Shown here in pieces: positions 16,548-24,949 of a DNA stretch of 64,000 bases; positions within the stretch are counted from its first letter, which is position 1; each line of letters starts with the position of its first letter. The stretch spans positions 333,992 through 397,991 of the forward strand of contig NZ_CAKLPZ010000004.1 in NCBI RefSeq assembly GCF_923081025.1. Direction: 5' to 3'. The stretch comes from Neolewinella maritima. Lineage in GTDB: Bacteria > Bacteroidota > Bacteroidia > Chitinophagales > Saprospiraceae. Under the pieces are notes generated by a model. The model did no database searches. It was given only the letters and a program-made list of their open reading frames with translations, and was not told the origin of the DNA. A program made the position numbers and the translations under genes.

Positions 16548-17540
16548 CTAAGGGTCTACGATACCGATGGTCATGACGATCTTACCTACATTAGCGTTAC
16601 TGGCCATATAATCGTGCGCGCTGGCTACTTCCTCCCAGTCGTAGATCGTATCGACCACGGCGATGAGCGTACCATCGGCGAAGTGCGGCCAGATCCGCTC
16701 GCGGAAGTCGGCCGTCAGCCGCTGCCGGTAGGCATCCGTACGGCTGCGCATGGTCGTGCCGGTGAGTTGCACGCGCTTGCGTAGGAAGGGGGCCATGGTG
16801 AAGTCGGGTACCCGCGCGCCACCCAGGGCGGCCAGGCTCACAATGCGGGCGTCGGTGGCGCAGGCCTCGAGGTTCTTGTTCAGGTAGGGTCCACCCACGA
16901 AATCTAGGATAATGTCCACCCCCTTCCCCTCGGTAAAGTCCAGGGCAGCGGCTGCAAAGTCCTGACTCTTGTAGTCGATACACCGCGCCGCGCCCAGTTC
17001 GAATAGCCGCTCGTGCTTGTGCGCACTGGCGGTGACGATAGGAATGGCGCCGGCCAACTTCACCAACTGGATAGCGGCGGTGCCTACCCCACTGGCTCCC
17101 GCGTGGATCAGCACCGTCTCACCGGCTTGGATGCGTCCGATCCAGTGCAGGGCCTGGAAGGCTGTCAGAAAGGCCTCCGGGATGGCCGCCGCCTTAGTGA
17201 AGGACAGACGCTCGGGAAGTTTCAGCAGCATGCGGTGATCCACGGCGATCTGCTGGGCGTAGCCGCCACCGTTGACCAGGGCGCAGACGTTATCGCCTAC
17301 CTCGAAGCCATTTGCTTCGGAGCCCACCTCCAGCACCGTACCGGCTACCTCCAGACCCAGGATGGGACTGGCACCCGGTGGCACGGGATACTTGCCCTCC
17401 CGCTGCAGCAGATCGGCGCGGTTGAGCGCCGTAGCGGCAATGTGCAACAGGACGGCCGCGGCCGCGGGTGCGGGGTCGGTGACGTCGGCCAGGTGCAGCT
17501 GTTGGGCATCACCGGGCTGGTCGAATACGATAGCTTTCAT
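16548..17540 (-). CDS. NAD(P)H-quinone oxidoreductase, PIG3/zinc-free MDR family
   Basis: 330 residues of the medium-chain dehydrogenase/reductase superfamily without zinc ligands. The N-terminal GroES-like domain shows ALNRADLLQREGKYPVPPGA and LGLEVAGTVLEVG. The cofactor domain has HAGASGVGTAAIQLVKLAGA near residue 146 and DFVGGPYLNKNLE. This matches the PIG3 (TP53I3-like) quinone reductase subgroup, which reduces quinones with NADPH. It lies 3 bp after proC on the same strand and converges with the NmrA-like gene. The substrate in vivo is unknown. Confidence 0.9.
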   Translation of the reverse strand: MKAIVFDQPGDAQQLHLADVTDPAPAAAAVLLHIAATALNRADLLQREGKYPVPPGASPILGLEVAGTVLEVGSEANGFEVGDNVCALVNGGGYAQQIAVDHRMLLKLPERLSFTKAAAIPEAFLTAFQALHWIGRIQAGETVLIHAGASGVGTAAIQLVKLAGAIPIVTASAHKHERLFELGAARCIDYKSQDFAAAALDFTEGKGVDIILDFVGGPYLNKNLEACATDARIVSLAALGGARVPDFTMAPFLRKRVQLTGTTMRSRTDAYRQRLTADFRERIWPHFADGTLIAVVDTIYDWEEVASAHDYMASNANVGKIVMTIGIVDP

Positions 17541-17543
17541 AGG

Positions 17544-18347
17544 TTAGTTTTTGCCGAGCTGGACGGCGCGTTCCAGCGCGGCATGGGCGCCCCGCTTGAT
17601 GTCATCGAACACGCTAGTGGCCCGAAAGGTGTGCATCGCCGCCTCGGTGGTGCCCCCCTTACTGGATACCCGCTGGATCCACTCAGTGCAGGTCAGGTCG
17701 TTTTTCATCTGTAGTTCTACCGCCCCGCGGAAGGTCTGGGCCACGAGTAGCTCGGCCTGACTCTCATTAAAGCCCATTTCGGTAGCCGCTTCGATCATGG
17801 CCTGCATGAAGTACAGGACGTAGGCCGGTCCGCTACCGCTGATTGCGGTCGTGGCGTCGATGCTGTGCTCGTTATCTACGTAAATGGCCTTACCGGTGGT
17901 GTTGAGCAGGTTCTGTACCAGCACCAGCTCGATGCGGGTCACGGCGTCGCTGGCCGTGTAGCTGGTCATACCCAATCCGATCTGCGCCGGCAGGTTGGGC
18001 ATGGCGCGAATCACCTTCTCTACACCCAGCCCCGCCTGGATGGATTGGATCGTCACCCCCGCCATGATCGACAGGTAGACCTGCTGTGGATCTGCGTAGG
18101 TCTGCAGACTAGCAAACAGCGCAGCGCTGTCCTGCGGCTTTACCGCCAGGATGATCAGATCGGCCACCGCCAGACAGGCCTCGGCGCCGGTATAGATCGT
18201 ACCCAGCTCCTGTCCGCGCAGTTCGGCCGCCTTTTCTTCCTGCCGCTCGAGGATCATCAGGTCCTCCTGGTTGACCAGGTGAGCACGCAGCAGACTCCGG
18301 GCATACGTCTTTCCCATATTACCTCCGCCAATGACTAGTATCTTCAT
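17544..18347 (-). CDS. proC: pyrroline-5-carboxylate reductase
   Basis: 267 residues, the last step of proline synthesis. The N-terminal NADPH loop is VIGGGNMGKTYARSLL. The middle has LAVKPQDSAALFASL and the conserved VIRAMPNLPAQIGLGMTSY. The C-terminal dimer domain carries ISGSGPAYVLYFMQAMIEAA and the end motif SKGGTTEAAMHTF. Length is normal. It is the first gene of a two-gene minus-strand unit with the quinone oxidoreductase, and lies divergent from the MarR gene with an 84-bp gap. Confidence 0.95.
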   Translation of the reverse strand: MKILVIGGGNMGKTYARSLLRAHLVNQEDLMILERQEEKAAELRGQELGTIYTGAEACLAVADLIILAVKPQDSAALFASLQTYADPQQVYLSIMAGVTIQSIQAGLGVEKVIRAMPNLPAQIGLGMTSYTASDAVTRIELVLVQNLLNTTGKAIYVDNEHSIDATTAISGSGPAYVLYFMQAMIEAATEMGFNESQAELLVAQTFRGAVELQMKNDLTCTEWIQRVSSKGGTTEAAMHTFRATSVFDDIKRGAHAALERAVQLGKN

Positions 18348-18431
18348 CGTCCGCTGTTTGGTCGCAAGGTAGCACGGACTTCAACCTTCGCGGGATCACC
18401 AATGTATTAAATGTGACTACACGAGACACTT

Positions 18432-18887
18432 ATGCCTACGATTGAACAAGAGATCCAACAAACGAAATTCAGCTCTCCGGCACACCGGACGCAGCTCAAT
18501 ATTCTCTTTACCGCAGGCTGGATCAATCAGCAGACTACCAACGCGCTGCGCCCCTTCGGACTAAGCATTCAACAGTTCAATATTTTGCGCATCCTGCGGG
18601 GCCGCAACGGCAAACCGGCCACGGTAAAGCTGCTCACCGAGCGCATGCTGGATAAGATGAGCAACGCCAGCCGCCTGGTCGATAAGCTGAAGGAAAAGGG
18701 CTACGTCAAACGGCAAGAGTGCGAAACGGACCGCCGGCGGGTTGATATTGTGATCACCCCGGCAGGCCTGGATATTGTAGGACAGGCCAGTGAAGCCATG
18801 GAACGCGATGTTATCCAGCGCTTCAGCCGCCTGGAACCACATGAATTCGATCTGCTATCCGATTTACTGGACCGTCTGCGGGGCTAG
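18432..18887 (+). CDS. MarR family transcriptional regulator
   Basis: 151 residues with the MarR winged helix-turn-helix: LSIQQFNILRILRGRNGKPA near residue 45, the recognition part TERMLDKMSNASRLVDKLKE, and the wing KRQECETDRRRVDIVITPAG. Flanking helices form the dimer interface. It has no Cys in the DNA-binding helices. No operon partner is seen, and the effector and targets are unknown. Position next to a TonB-dependent receptor gene is suggestive only. Confidence 0.9.
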   Translation: MPTIEQEIQQTKFSSPAHRTQLNILFTAGWINQQTTNALRPFGLSIQQFNILRILRGRNGKPATVKLLTERMLDKMSNASRLVDKLKEKGYVKRQECETDRRRVDIVITPAGLDIVGQASEAMERDVIQRFSRLEPHEFDLLSDLLDRLRG

Positions 18888-19012
18888 TTCGGAATAGTAA
18901 AACGAGCGAATATGAGGGGACGCTAAAGGATTAAAGGTGCTGTTTTGTAACTAACAGTCTAGTACCTTTACTAGTGCGACGGTGTGTTACCATCCCCCCT
19001 TAATAGTGTGCC

Positions 19013-21775
19013 ATGTATTTACGTCAAATCAGCCTGTTTCTGCTACTCTGTGTAGCCTCCCTATCCCTATCCGCCCAGCGCACCCTCACGGGTACCGTCA
19101 GTGACGATACTGGCGAGCCGCTACCCGGCGCCTACATTACGGTCAAGGGCTCCAGCCTCGGCACCACGACCGACATCGACGGGACCTACTCGATCTCCGT
19201 CCCCCAGGCCGCCAATACCATCGTATTTTCTTTTCTGGGCTTTGGTACGGTCGAAGTTCAGATCGGAGAAAGTGACCAGATCGACGCCATTCTCTCCGCC
19301 GGAACGGTGCTCGACGAGATCGTCCTGATCGGTTCCCGCTCTGCCGGCCGCACCAAACTGACCACCCCGGTACCGGTAGACATCGTAAACGTCACGGAGG
19401 TAGCCTCTGCTTCGGCCCAAACCAACGTTAACCAGCTGCTCAATTACGTAGCTCCGAGCTTCAGCTCCAATACGCAGACCATCTCCGACGGTACCGACCA
19501 CATCGACCCCGCTTCGCTGCGCGGTCTGGGTCCGGATCAGGTGCTGGTCCTCATTAACGGCAAGCGGCGGCACAACACCTCGCTGGTCAACGTCAACGGC
19601 ACCTTCGGGCGCGGTAACGTGGGTACGGACCTCAACTCCATCCCCGTAGCCGCCATCGACCGCATCGAGATCTTACGTGACGGCGCCTCGGCCCAGTACG
19701 GCTCCGATGCCATTGCCGGGGTAATCAATATCATCCTTAAGGAAACCGACGGCCTGCGCCTGAACGCCGAGACCGGCGCCTACCTCAGCTCCGAGATCCC
19801 CGACTACCAGGGCTCCACCGACGGCGAGTTTAGCCAGATCAGTGCCAACTACGGCATTAAGCTCAATGAAGAAGGCGGTATCCTCAACTTCACCGGGGTA
19901 TTCGATGATCGCAACTTTACCAACCGCATGCAGGAGTTTACCGGTAACATCTTCAGTGGCTACAATAATCCGGACTACACCGGTGACCCCACCGACGACA
20001 TCACCGAAGCAGAACTCACCCGTCGCGGCCTGGAGCGCAGCGACTTCAATATGCGCGTCGGCCAGTCCGCCCTACGCAACGGTGGCGTGATGTACAACTT
20101 CAAGCTGCCCGTCGCTGCCGCCACCGAAATCTACAGCTTCGGCGGACTGAACTACCGGCGCGGCAACGCCACCGGCTTCTACCGCCTACCGAATCAGAAC
20201 CGTACCGTCACCGACATCTACCCCAACGGCTTTCTACCCGCCATCAACTCCAACATCAGCGACGCCAGCGTGGCCCTGGGTATCGTGAGCGTGTACAATA
20301 AGTGGGAAGTAGACTTCTCGAACGTCTACGGCCGCAACGGCTTCGGCTACCTGATCAACAATACGCTCAACGCCAGTCTGGGCTCGGCTAGCCCCACCTC
20401 TTTCGACGCCGGTGGCTTCAGTTTCGCGCAGAACACGTCTAACCTCGACATCCGCCGCTACTTCGACGATGCCCTCAGTGGACTCAACATCGCCTTCGGT
20501 GCCGAGTACCGACTGGAGAACTACCAGATCACGGCCGGTGAGGAAGGCAGCTATACGGACTACGGCGCGGCCAGTGAGTTCGTCACCCGCGGTGGGGATA
20601 CCATTGTGATTCGCGACGGCAGCGGTCCCATCGCCACCGTATTCGATCCGCTGGGACGTAGCCGGCCCGGTGGCGCCCAGGTATTTCCCGGCTTTCGGCC
20701 CGACAACGAGGTCAACGCCTTTCGCAACAGCGTAGGTATCTATGGCGACGTCGAAGCCGACCTCACGGACAACTTCCTGGTAGGTGTCGCCGCACGCTTC
20801 GAGAACTACTCCGATTTCGGCTCTACCGTGAATGGTAAGCTGACTACCCGCATCAAGCTTAGCGACGACTGGACCCTCCGCGCCGGAGCCAGTACCGGTT
20901 TCCGGGCCCCCAGCCTGCACCAGCTGAACTTCAACTCCACCTCTACCCTCTTCGTCGACGGCGTACCCTTCGAGGTAGGCGTGTTCAGCAACGATAGCCG
21001 GCCCGCCCAGCTACTGGGCATCCCCCAGCTAAAGCAGGAGCGCAGCGTCAACTACAGCGGTGGATTTACCGGCCGCATCCCGAGCGCCAACCTGAGCATC
21101 ACCATCGATGGCTACCTGATCGACATTAACGACCGGGTCGTACTCACCGGACAGTTCCAGGGTGGCGATGACAACGACCGCGACCGCGAGATCAGCCGGC
21201 TCCTGCAGCAGGCCAATGCCAACCGCGCCGCCTTCTTTGCCAACGCCATCGACAGCCGCACCCGCGGCATCGACCTGGTCGTGACCCACAACGCCCGCAT
21301 CGGCAACAACAGCCTGCAGACCTCCCTGGCCGCCACCGTAGCCAAGACCAGCCTGCAGGAAGTCAACACCAGCTCCGTACTCGAGGGACTGGAAGACACC
21401 TACTTCGACCGCACCAGCCAGATCTTTTTGGAAAGCGCCGTACCCCGCACCAAGGCCAACCTGACCTTCAACTACGATCTGGACAAGTTCACCATCTTTC
21501 TGCGCAACGTCTACTTCGGCCCCGTCGATGAAGCTACCAATAGCCTCGACAACGACCAGGTGTTCGCCGGTAAGGTCATCACCGACCTCAGCTTCGGCTA
21601 CAATATCAGCGAGCGGCTCGGCCTCACCATCGGTGCCAATAACCTACTCGACATCTACCCCGACCTGAACTCCCCCGCCAACCAGAGCGACGGCCGCTTC
21701 CTTTACAGCCGCCGCAGTCAGCAGTTCGGCTCCAACGGGCGGTACCTGTTCGCACGGGTACGGTTTAGCCTGTAG
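19013..21775 (+). CDS. TonB-dependent receptor with carboxypeptidase-regulatory-like N-domain
   Basis: 920 residues. A signal peptide ends near residue 22 (LSLSAQ). A CarboxypepD_reg-like domain spans about 23-100 (RTLTGTVSDDTGEPLPGAYI, GTTTDIDGTYSISVPQ). The plug domain is about 115-240 with LRGLGPDQVLVLINGKRRHN and IEILRDGASAQYGSDAIAGV. The long beta-barrel ends in an aromatic C-terminus (FARVRFSL). It imports a ligand across the outer membrane using TonB energy. No SusD-type lipoprotein gene follows, so it is not a standard SusC/D pair. The GH140-like gene 65 bp downstream suggests a carbohydrate, but siderophore or peptide ligands are possible. Confidence 0.92.
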   Translation: MYLRQISLFLLLCVASLSLSAQRTLTGTVSDDTGEPLPGAYITVKGSSLGTTTDIDGTYSISVPQAANTIVFSFLGFGTVEVQIGESDQIDAILSAGTVLDEIVLIGSRSAGRTKLTTPVPVDIVNVTEVASASAQTNVNQLLNYVAPSFSSNTQTISDGTDHIDPASLRGLGPDQVLVLINGKRRHNTSLVNVNGTFGRGNVGTDLNSIPVAAIDRIEILRDGASAQYGSDAIAGVINIILKETDGLRLNAETGAYLSSEIPDYQGSTDGEFSQISANYGIKLNEEGGILNFTGVFDDRNFTNRMQEFTGNIFSGYNNPDYTGDPTDDITEAELTRRGLERSDFNMRVGQSALRNGGVMYNFKLPVAAATEIYSFGGLNYRRGNATGFYRLPNQNRTVTDIYPNGFLPAINSNISDASVALGIVSVYNKWEVDFSNVYGRNGFGYLINNTLNASLGSASPTSFDAGGFSFAQNTSNLDIRRYFDDALSGLNIAFGAEYRLENYQITAGEEGSYTDYGAASEFVTRGGDTIVIRDGSGPIATVFDPLGRSRPGGAQVFPGFRPDNEVNAFRNSVGIYGDVEADLTDNFLVGVAARFENYSDFGSTVNGKLTTRIKLSDDWTLRAGASTGFRAPSLHQLNFNSTSTLFVDGVPFEVGVFSNDSRPAQLLGIPQLKQERSVNYSGGFTGRIPSANLSITIDGYLIDINDRVVLTGQFQGGDDNDRDREISRLLQQANANRAAFFANAIDSRTRGIDLVVTHNARIGNNSLQTSLAATVAKTSLQEVNTSSVLEGLEDTYFDRTSQIFLESAVPRTKANLTFNYDLDKFTIFLRNVYFGPVDEATNSLDNDQVFAGKVITDLSFGYNISERLGLTIGANNLLDIYPDLNSPANQSDGRFLYSRRSQQFGSNGRYLFARVRFSL

Positions 21776-21787
21776 AGCAGTTGTCGG

Positions 21788-21818
21788 GTTGTTGCGTAAT
21801 TGGTGACAACGCAATAAC
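21788..21818 (+). terminator. stem-loop between TonB-dependent receptor and GH140-like gene
   Basis: 10-bp arms with one mismatch (21788-21797, 21809-21818) and an 11-base loop. There is no T-run after it, so it may be an mRNA-stabilising or attenuating hairpin rather than a strong terminator. Confidence 0.4.
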
Positions 21819-21840
21819 GCCCTGACACAATACCGCACTA

Positions 21841-23178
21841 ATGCTCCTCTTCCTTCGTCTACTACTTTTCACCTGCGGCCCCGCCCTATTACTTAGCCAA
21901 ACGCGGTTAGCCGTTAGCGACGAGGGTAGTCATATCGTGAATACCATAACCGGGCAGCCCTTCTTTTACCTGGGTGACACGGCCTGGGAACTACTGCACC
22001 GCACAGACGAGGAGGAGGCGCGGATGTACCTGACCGACCGGGCGAAGAAGGGCTTCAACGTCGTCCAGACCGTAGTACTGGCCGAGCTGGAGGGACTGAC
22101 TGCGCCGAACAGCTACGGAGAGCTACCCCTGGTAGACCAGGATCCGACACAGTGGAATGAGGCTTACTTCACCTACGTCGATCGGGTAGCGGAGATGGCA
22201 GACAGCCTGGGCATCTTTCTGGGCTTGCTGCCTACCTGGGGGGACAAGTTCAACCAGAAGTGGGGGGTAGGCCCGGAAGTGTTCACACCAGAAAATGCGG
22301 AGACATACGGCCGCATGCTTGGAGAGCGCTACCGCGATCACAACGTCATTTGGATTCTGGGCGGTGATCGCAATCCGGAAAACGAGGAAGACTTTGCCAT
22401 TATCCGCGCTATGGCCGCGGGGCTGGAAACAGCCGTGGGCAATCTCCAACTCCTGACCTACCACCCCCAGGGTGGCTACAAGTCGAGCGACTTTTTTGCC
22501 GAGGATGAGTGGGTAGACTTCCACATGTTCCAGAGCGGACACGGACGGCGGGATGACAAGCAGAATTACGACTTCCCGCGGGAGGTCAGGCAAGCGGTAC
22601 CGGATAAGCCTGTCGTCAACGGAGAGCCGGCCTATGAAGACCACCCCGTCAACTGGCGGCCGGTCAACGGCTGGTTCGACGATTTCGACACCCGGCAGGC
22701 GGCCTACTGGAGTGTGCTGAGCGGCACGGCCGGTCATACCTTCGGCAACCACAACATCTGGCAGATGTGGCAACCCGGCCGCGCACCGATCAGTAGCGCA
22801 CGCACCCCCTGGAAGGAGGCGGTCCACTACCCCGGGGTGGCGCAGATGGGACACCTACGGAAGCTGATGGAGAGTCTGCCCTACTATGACATGCACCCAG
22901 ACTGGGACTTGCTCAACAACGCGCCTAATAGCAGTGGACGCGAGACTGTTGTGGCGCATACGGAGGACATGACTCACCTGCTGGCTTATACTCCGTATGG
23001 CGACGAGCTGCGGGTAGATGCGGACCAGCTACCCACCCCTGCTACTTACACTTGGTTCAACCCGCGATCGGGGGAACGCATCCCCTTTACGCCGGAGGAA
23101 GCTGGTAATGAACTGGTCCTCGACCCCCCGCTGGACCCGACCCGTGGCAACGACTGGGTACTGATCGTTAGCCGTTGA
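21841..23178 (+). CDS. glycoside hydrolase, GH140-like (DUF4038, apiosidase type)
   Basis: 445 residues. A signal peptide ends near residue 20 (LLLSQ). The TIM-barrel domain is the DUF4038/GH140 type: PFFYLGDTAWELLHR near 40, KKGFNVVQTVVLAEL, and WILGGDRNPENEEDF, with Asp176 a candidate acid/base. VVNGEPAYEDHPVNWR follows, with Glu262 a candidate nucleophile. A C-terminal beta-sandwich (about 350-445, with PATYTWFNPRSGE) is the putative collagen-binding-like domain usual in the family. Characterised members release apiose from rhamnogalacturonan II. It follows a TonB-dependent receptor and converges (11-bp overlap) with a sugar isomerase-like gene. Confidence 0.85.
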   Translation: MLLFLRLLLFTCGPALLLSQTRLAVSDEGSHIVNTITGQPFFYLGDTAWELLHRTDEEEARMYLTDRAKKGFNVVQTVVLAELEGLTAPNSYGELPLVDQDPTQWNEAYFTYVDRVAEMADSLGIFLGLLPTWGDKFNQKWGVGPEVFTPENAETYGRMLGERYRDHNVIWILGGDRNPENEEDFAIIRAMAAGLETAVGNLQLLTYHPQGGYKSSDFFAEDEWVDFHMFQSGHGRRDDKQNYDFPREVRQAVPDKPVVNGEPAYEDHPVNWRPVNGWFDDFDTRQAAYWSVLSGTAGHTFGNHNIWQMWQPGRAPISSARTPWKEAVHYPGVAQMGHLRKLMESLPYYDMHPDWDLLNNAPNSSGRETVVAHTEDMTHLLAYTPYGDELRVDADQLPTPATYTWFNPRSGERIPFTPEEAGNELVLDPPLDPTRGNDWVLIVSR

Positions 23179-24226
23179 GGCCAAGAATGTCGCGGTTAGC
23201 CGCTGCATCAGTCCCCGCGTCCGCAAAGTCGTCGAAGGCCCGGTCCGTAACCTGGATGATGTGCTCGGCGATGAAGGGGGCTCCCTCGGCGGCACCCTGG
23301 TCGCTGCTCTTGATGGCGCACTCCCACTCGAGTACCGCCCAGCTGTCGTAGCCGTACTGGCTTAGCTTGGAGAAGATGCCCTTGAAGTCAACCTGTCCGT
23401 CGCCCAGGCTGCGGAAGCGTCCGGCGCGATCCGCCCAGCCCTGGTAGCCGCCGTAGACGCCCTGCTTGCCCGTGGGGTTAAACTCGGCATCCTTCACGTG
23501 GAAGGCACAGATGCGGTCGTGGTACAGGTCGATAAAGGACAGGTAGTCCAGCTGCTGCAGCACGAAGTGACTGGGGTCGTAGTTGATCTGCGCGCGGGGG
23601 TGGCCGTCGAGGTAGTCTACGAACATCTCAAAGCTGATACCGTCGTGCAGGTCCTCGCCGGGGTGCAGCTCGTAGCCTACGTCCACGCCCACCTCATCAA
23701 AGGCATCCAGGATCGGCTTCCACCGCTTGGCCAGCTCGGTGAAGGCCTGCTCGACCAGTCCGGCCGGACGCTGCGGCCAGGGGTACATGAACGGCCACAG
23801 CAGGGCACCGCTAAAACTGGGGTGCGCCGTCAGGCCCATATTGGCACTGGCCTTGGCGTTGTAGAGCATTTGCTGGGTCCCCCACTCCATCTTGGCCTTG
23901 CGGTTGTTCTGCGCTTCCTTGGGGGCGAACGCATTGTACATCGTATCGTAGGCGGGGTGCACGGCCACCATCTGCCCCTGCAGGTGGGAGGCCAATTCGG
24001 TGATCTCCAGTCCGTGCTCGGCCACGCGGCCCTTGATCTCATCGCAGTAGGTCTTACTATCGGCCGCTTTTTCCAGATCGATCAGGCGGCTATCCCAGGT
24101 GGGGATCTGCACGCCCTTATAGCCCAGGTCGGCCATGTACTTACAGATACCGTCTAGGCTGTTGAAGGGGGGCTCGTCACCCATAAATTGGGCAAGAAAA
24201 ATGGCGGGGCCTTTGATCGTGGTCAT
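23168..24226 (-). CDS. sugar phosphate isomerase/epimerase (xylose isomerase-like TIM barrel)
   Basis: 352 residues. The start is set at ATG 24226 (MTTIKGPAIFLAQFMGD), since the frame upstream lacks family features. The AP-endonuclease-2/xylose-isomerase-like barrel has its metal-ligand motifs: Glu in YELHPGEDLHDG, Asp-His in QINYDPSHFVLQQ, His in ICAFHVKDAEF and Glu in WAVLEWECAIK. Such enzymes interconvert sugars or oxidise or epimerise sugar derivatives in the cytosol, and the exact substrate cannot be read. It is convergent with and overlaps the GH140-like gene by 11 bp, which hints at a shared sugar pathway. Confidence 0.87.
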   Translation of the reverse strand: MTTIKGPAIFLAQFMGDEPPFNSLDGICKYMADLGYKGVQIPTWDSRLIDLEKAADSKTYCDEIKGRVAEHGLEITELASHLQGQMVAVHPAYDTMYNAFAPKEAQNNRKAKMEWGTQQMLYNAKASANMGLTAHPSFSGALLWPFMYPWPQRPAGLVEQAFTELAKRWKPILDAFDEVGVDVGYELHPGEDLHDGISFEMFVDYLDGHPRAQINYDPSHFVLQQLDYLSFIDLYHDRICAFHVKDAEFNPTGKQGVYGGYQGWADRAGRFRSLGDGQVDFKGIFSKLSQYGYDSWAVLEWECAIKSSDQGAAEGAPFIAEHIIQVTDRAFDDFADAGTDAAANRDILGLNG

Positions 24227-24376
24227 CGTTGCTATTCGTTTAGAAAGGTGGGCGGGGCCGCCGGTGCGGAGTATGTAGCGGCTACCGCGGCTAACATAGG
24301 CAAAATTTAGGCTCTCCCCCATCGGACCCTCCGGAATGCCCCGGGCGCAGTTCACACACTGTACATTTGGCCCACT

Positions 24377-24898
24377 ATGACCGTTACCGACCTCTCGTCC
24401 ACTGAGTATGGTGAGTTTTACAGCAACTATATTCAGTTGGTGCCCCCCACCATCAGCCTACGTACCGCACTCGATGACAGTGGCGCCCTCCTGATCGACT
24501 ACCTCAGCAATGTGCCCGACGAGCGGGTAGACTATGCCTACGCCCCCGGCAAGTGGACGATCAAGCAGTCGCTCCAGCACCTCATCGATAGCGAGCGGGT
24601 GTTCGCCTACCGGATACTGCGTCTGGGCCGCCGCGATGCGACGCCCCTGGCGGGCTTCGAACAGGACGCCTACGTCCTGCAAGCAAACCTCAGCAACCGG
24701 CCTTTCGAGCGGATGATCGAGGAGTTTCGGGGGATACGTAAGAGCACGATCGCGCTGGTGAGCGGACTCTCTGCGGAAGATCTACAGTTCAGCGGTATGG
24801 TGAGCGGTCACAGCATGTCCTGCCGGGCCATGGCCTTCATCATCTGCGGACACACCTACCACCACGACCTGCTTTACCGCGAACGCTACGCCCTCTAA
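24377..24898 (+). CDS. DinB family protein
   Basis: 173 residues with the DinB/YfiT four-helix bundle. The metal-binding His residues are in place: KWTIKQSLQHLIDSERVFAY (first His) and CGHTYHHDLLYRERY (C-terminal His pair). Family members bind a metal and act as putative thiol-dependent transferases or hydrolases, but most are uncharacterised. TACATTTG about 10 bp before the ATG fits the -7 promoter box. It is divergent from the sugar isomerase-like gene. Confidence 0.9.
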   Translation: MTVTDLSSTEYGEFYSNYIQLVPPTISLRTALDDSGALLIDYLSNVPDERVDYAYAPGKWTIKQSLQHLIDSERVFAYRILRLGRRDATPLAGFEQDAYVLQANLSNRPFERMIEEFRGIRKSTIALVSGLSAEDLQFSGMVSGHSMSCRAMAFIICGHTYHHDLLYRERYAL

Positions 24899-24949
24899 GT
24901 ACCGAAGCGCGTACCGCCGGCGTTACCCCTCCCACATCCCTCCCCTACA

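Noticed and set aside
16548..17540. Zinc-dependent alcohol dehydrogenase
   Set aside because: The Cys/His zinc ligands are absent and the motifs fit the zinc-free quinone reductase group.
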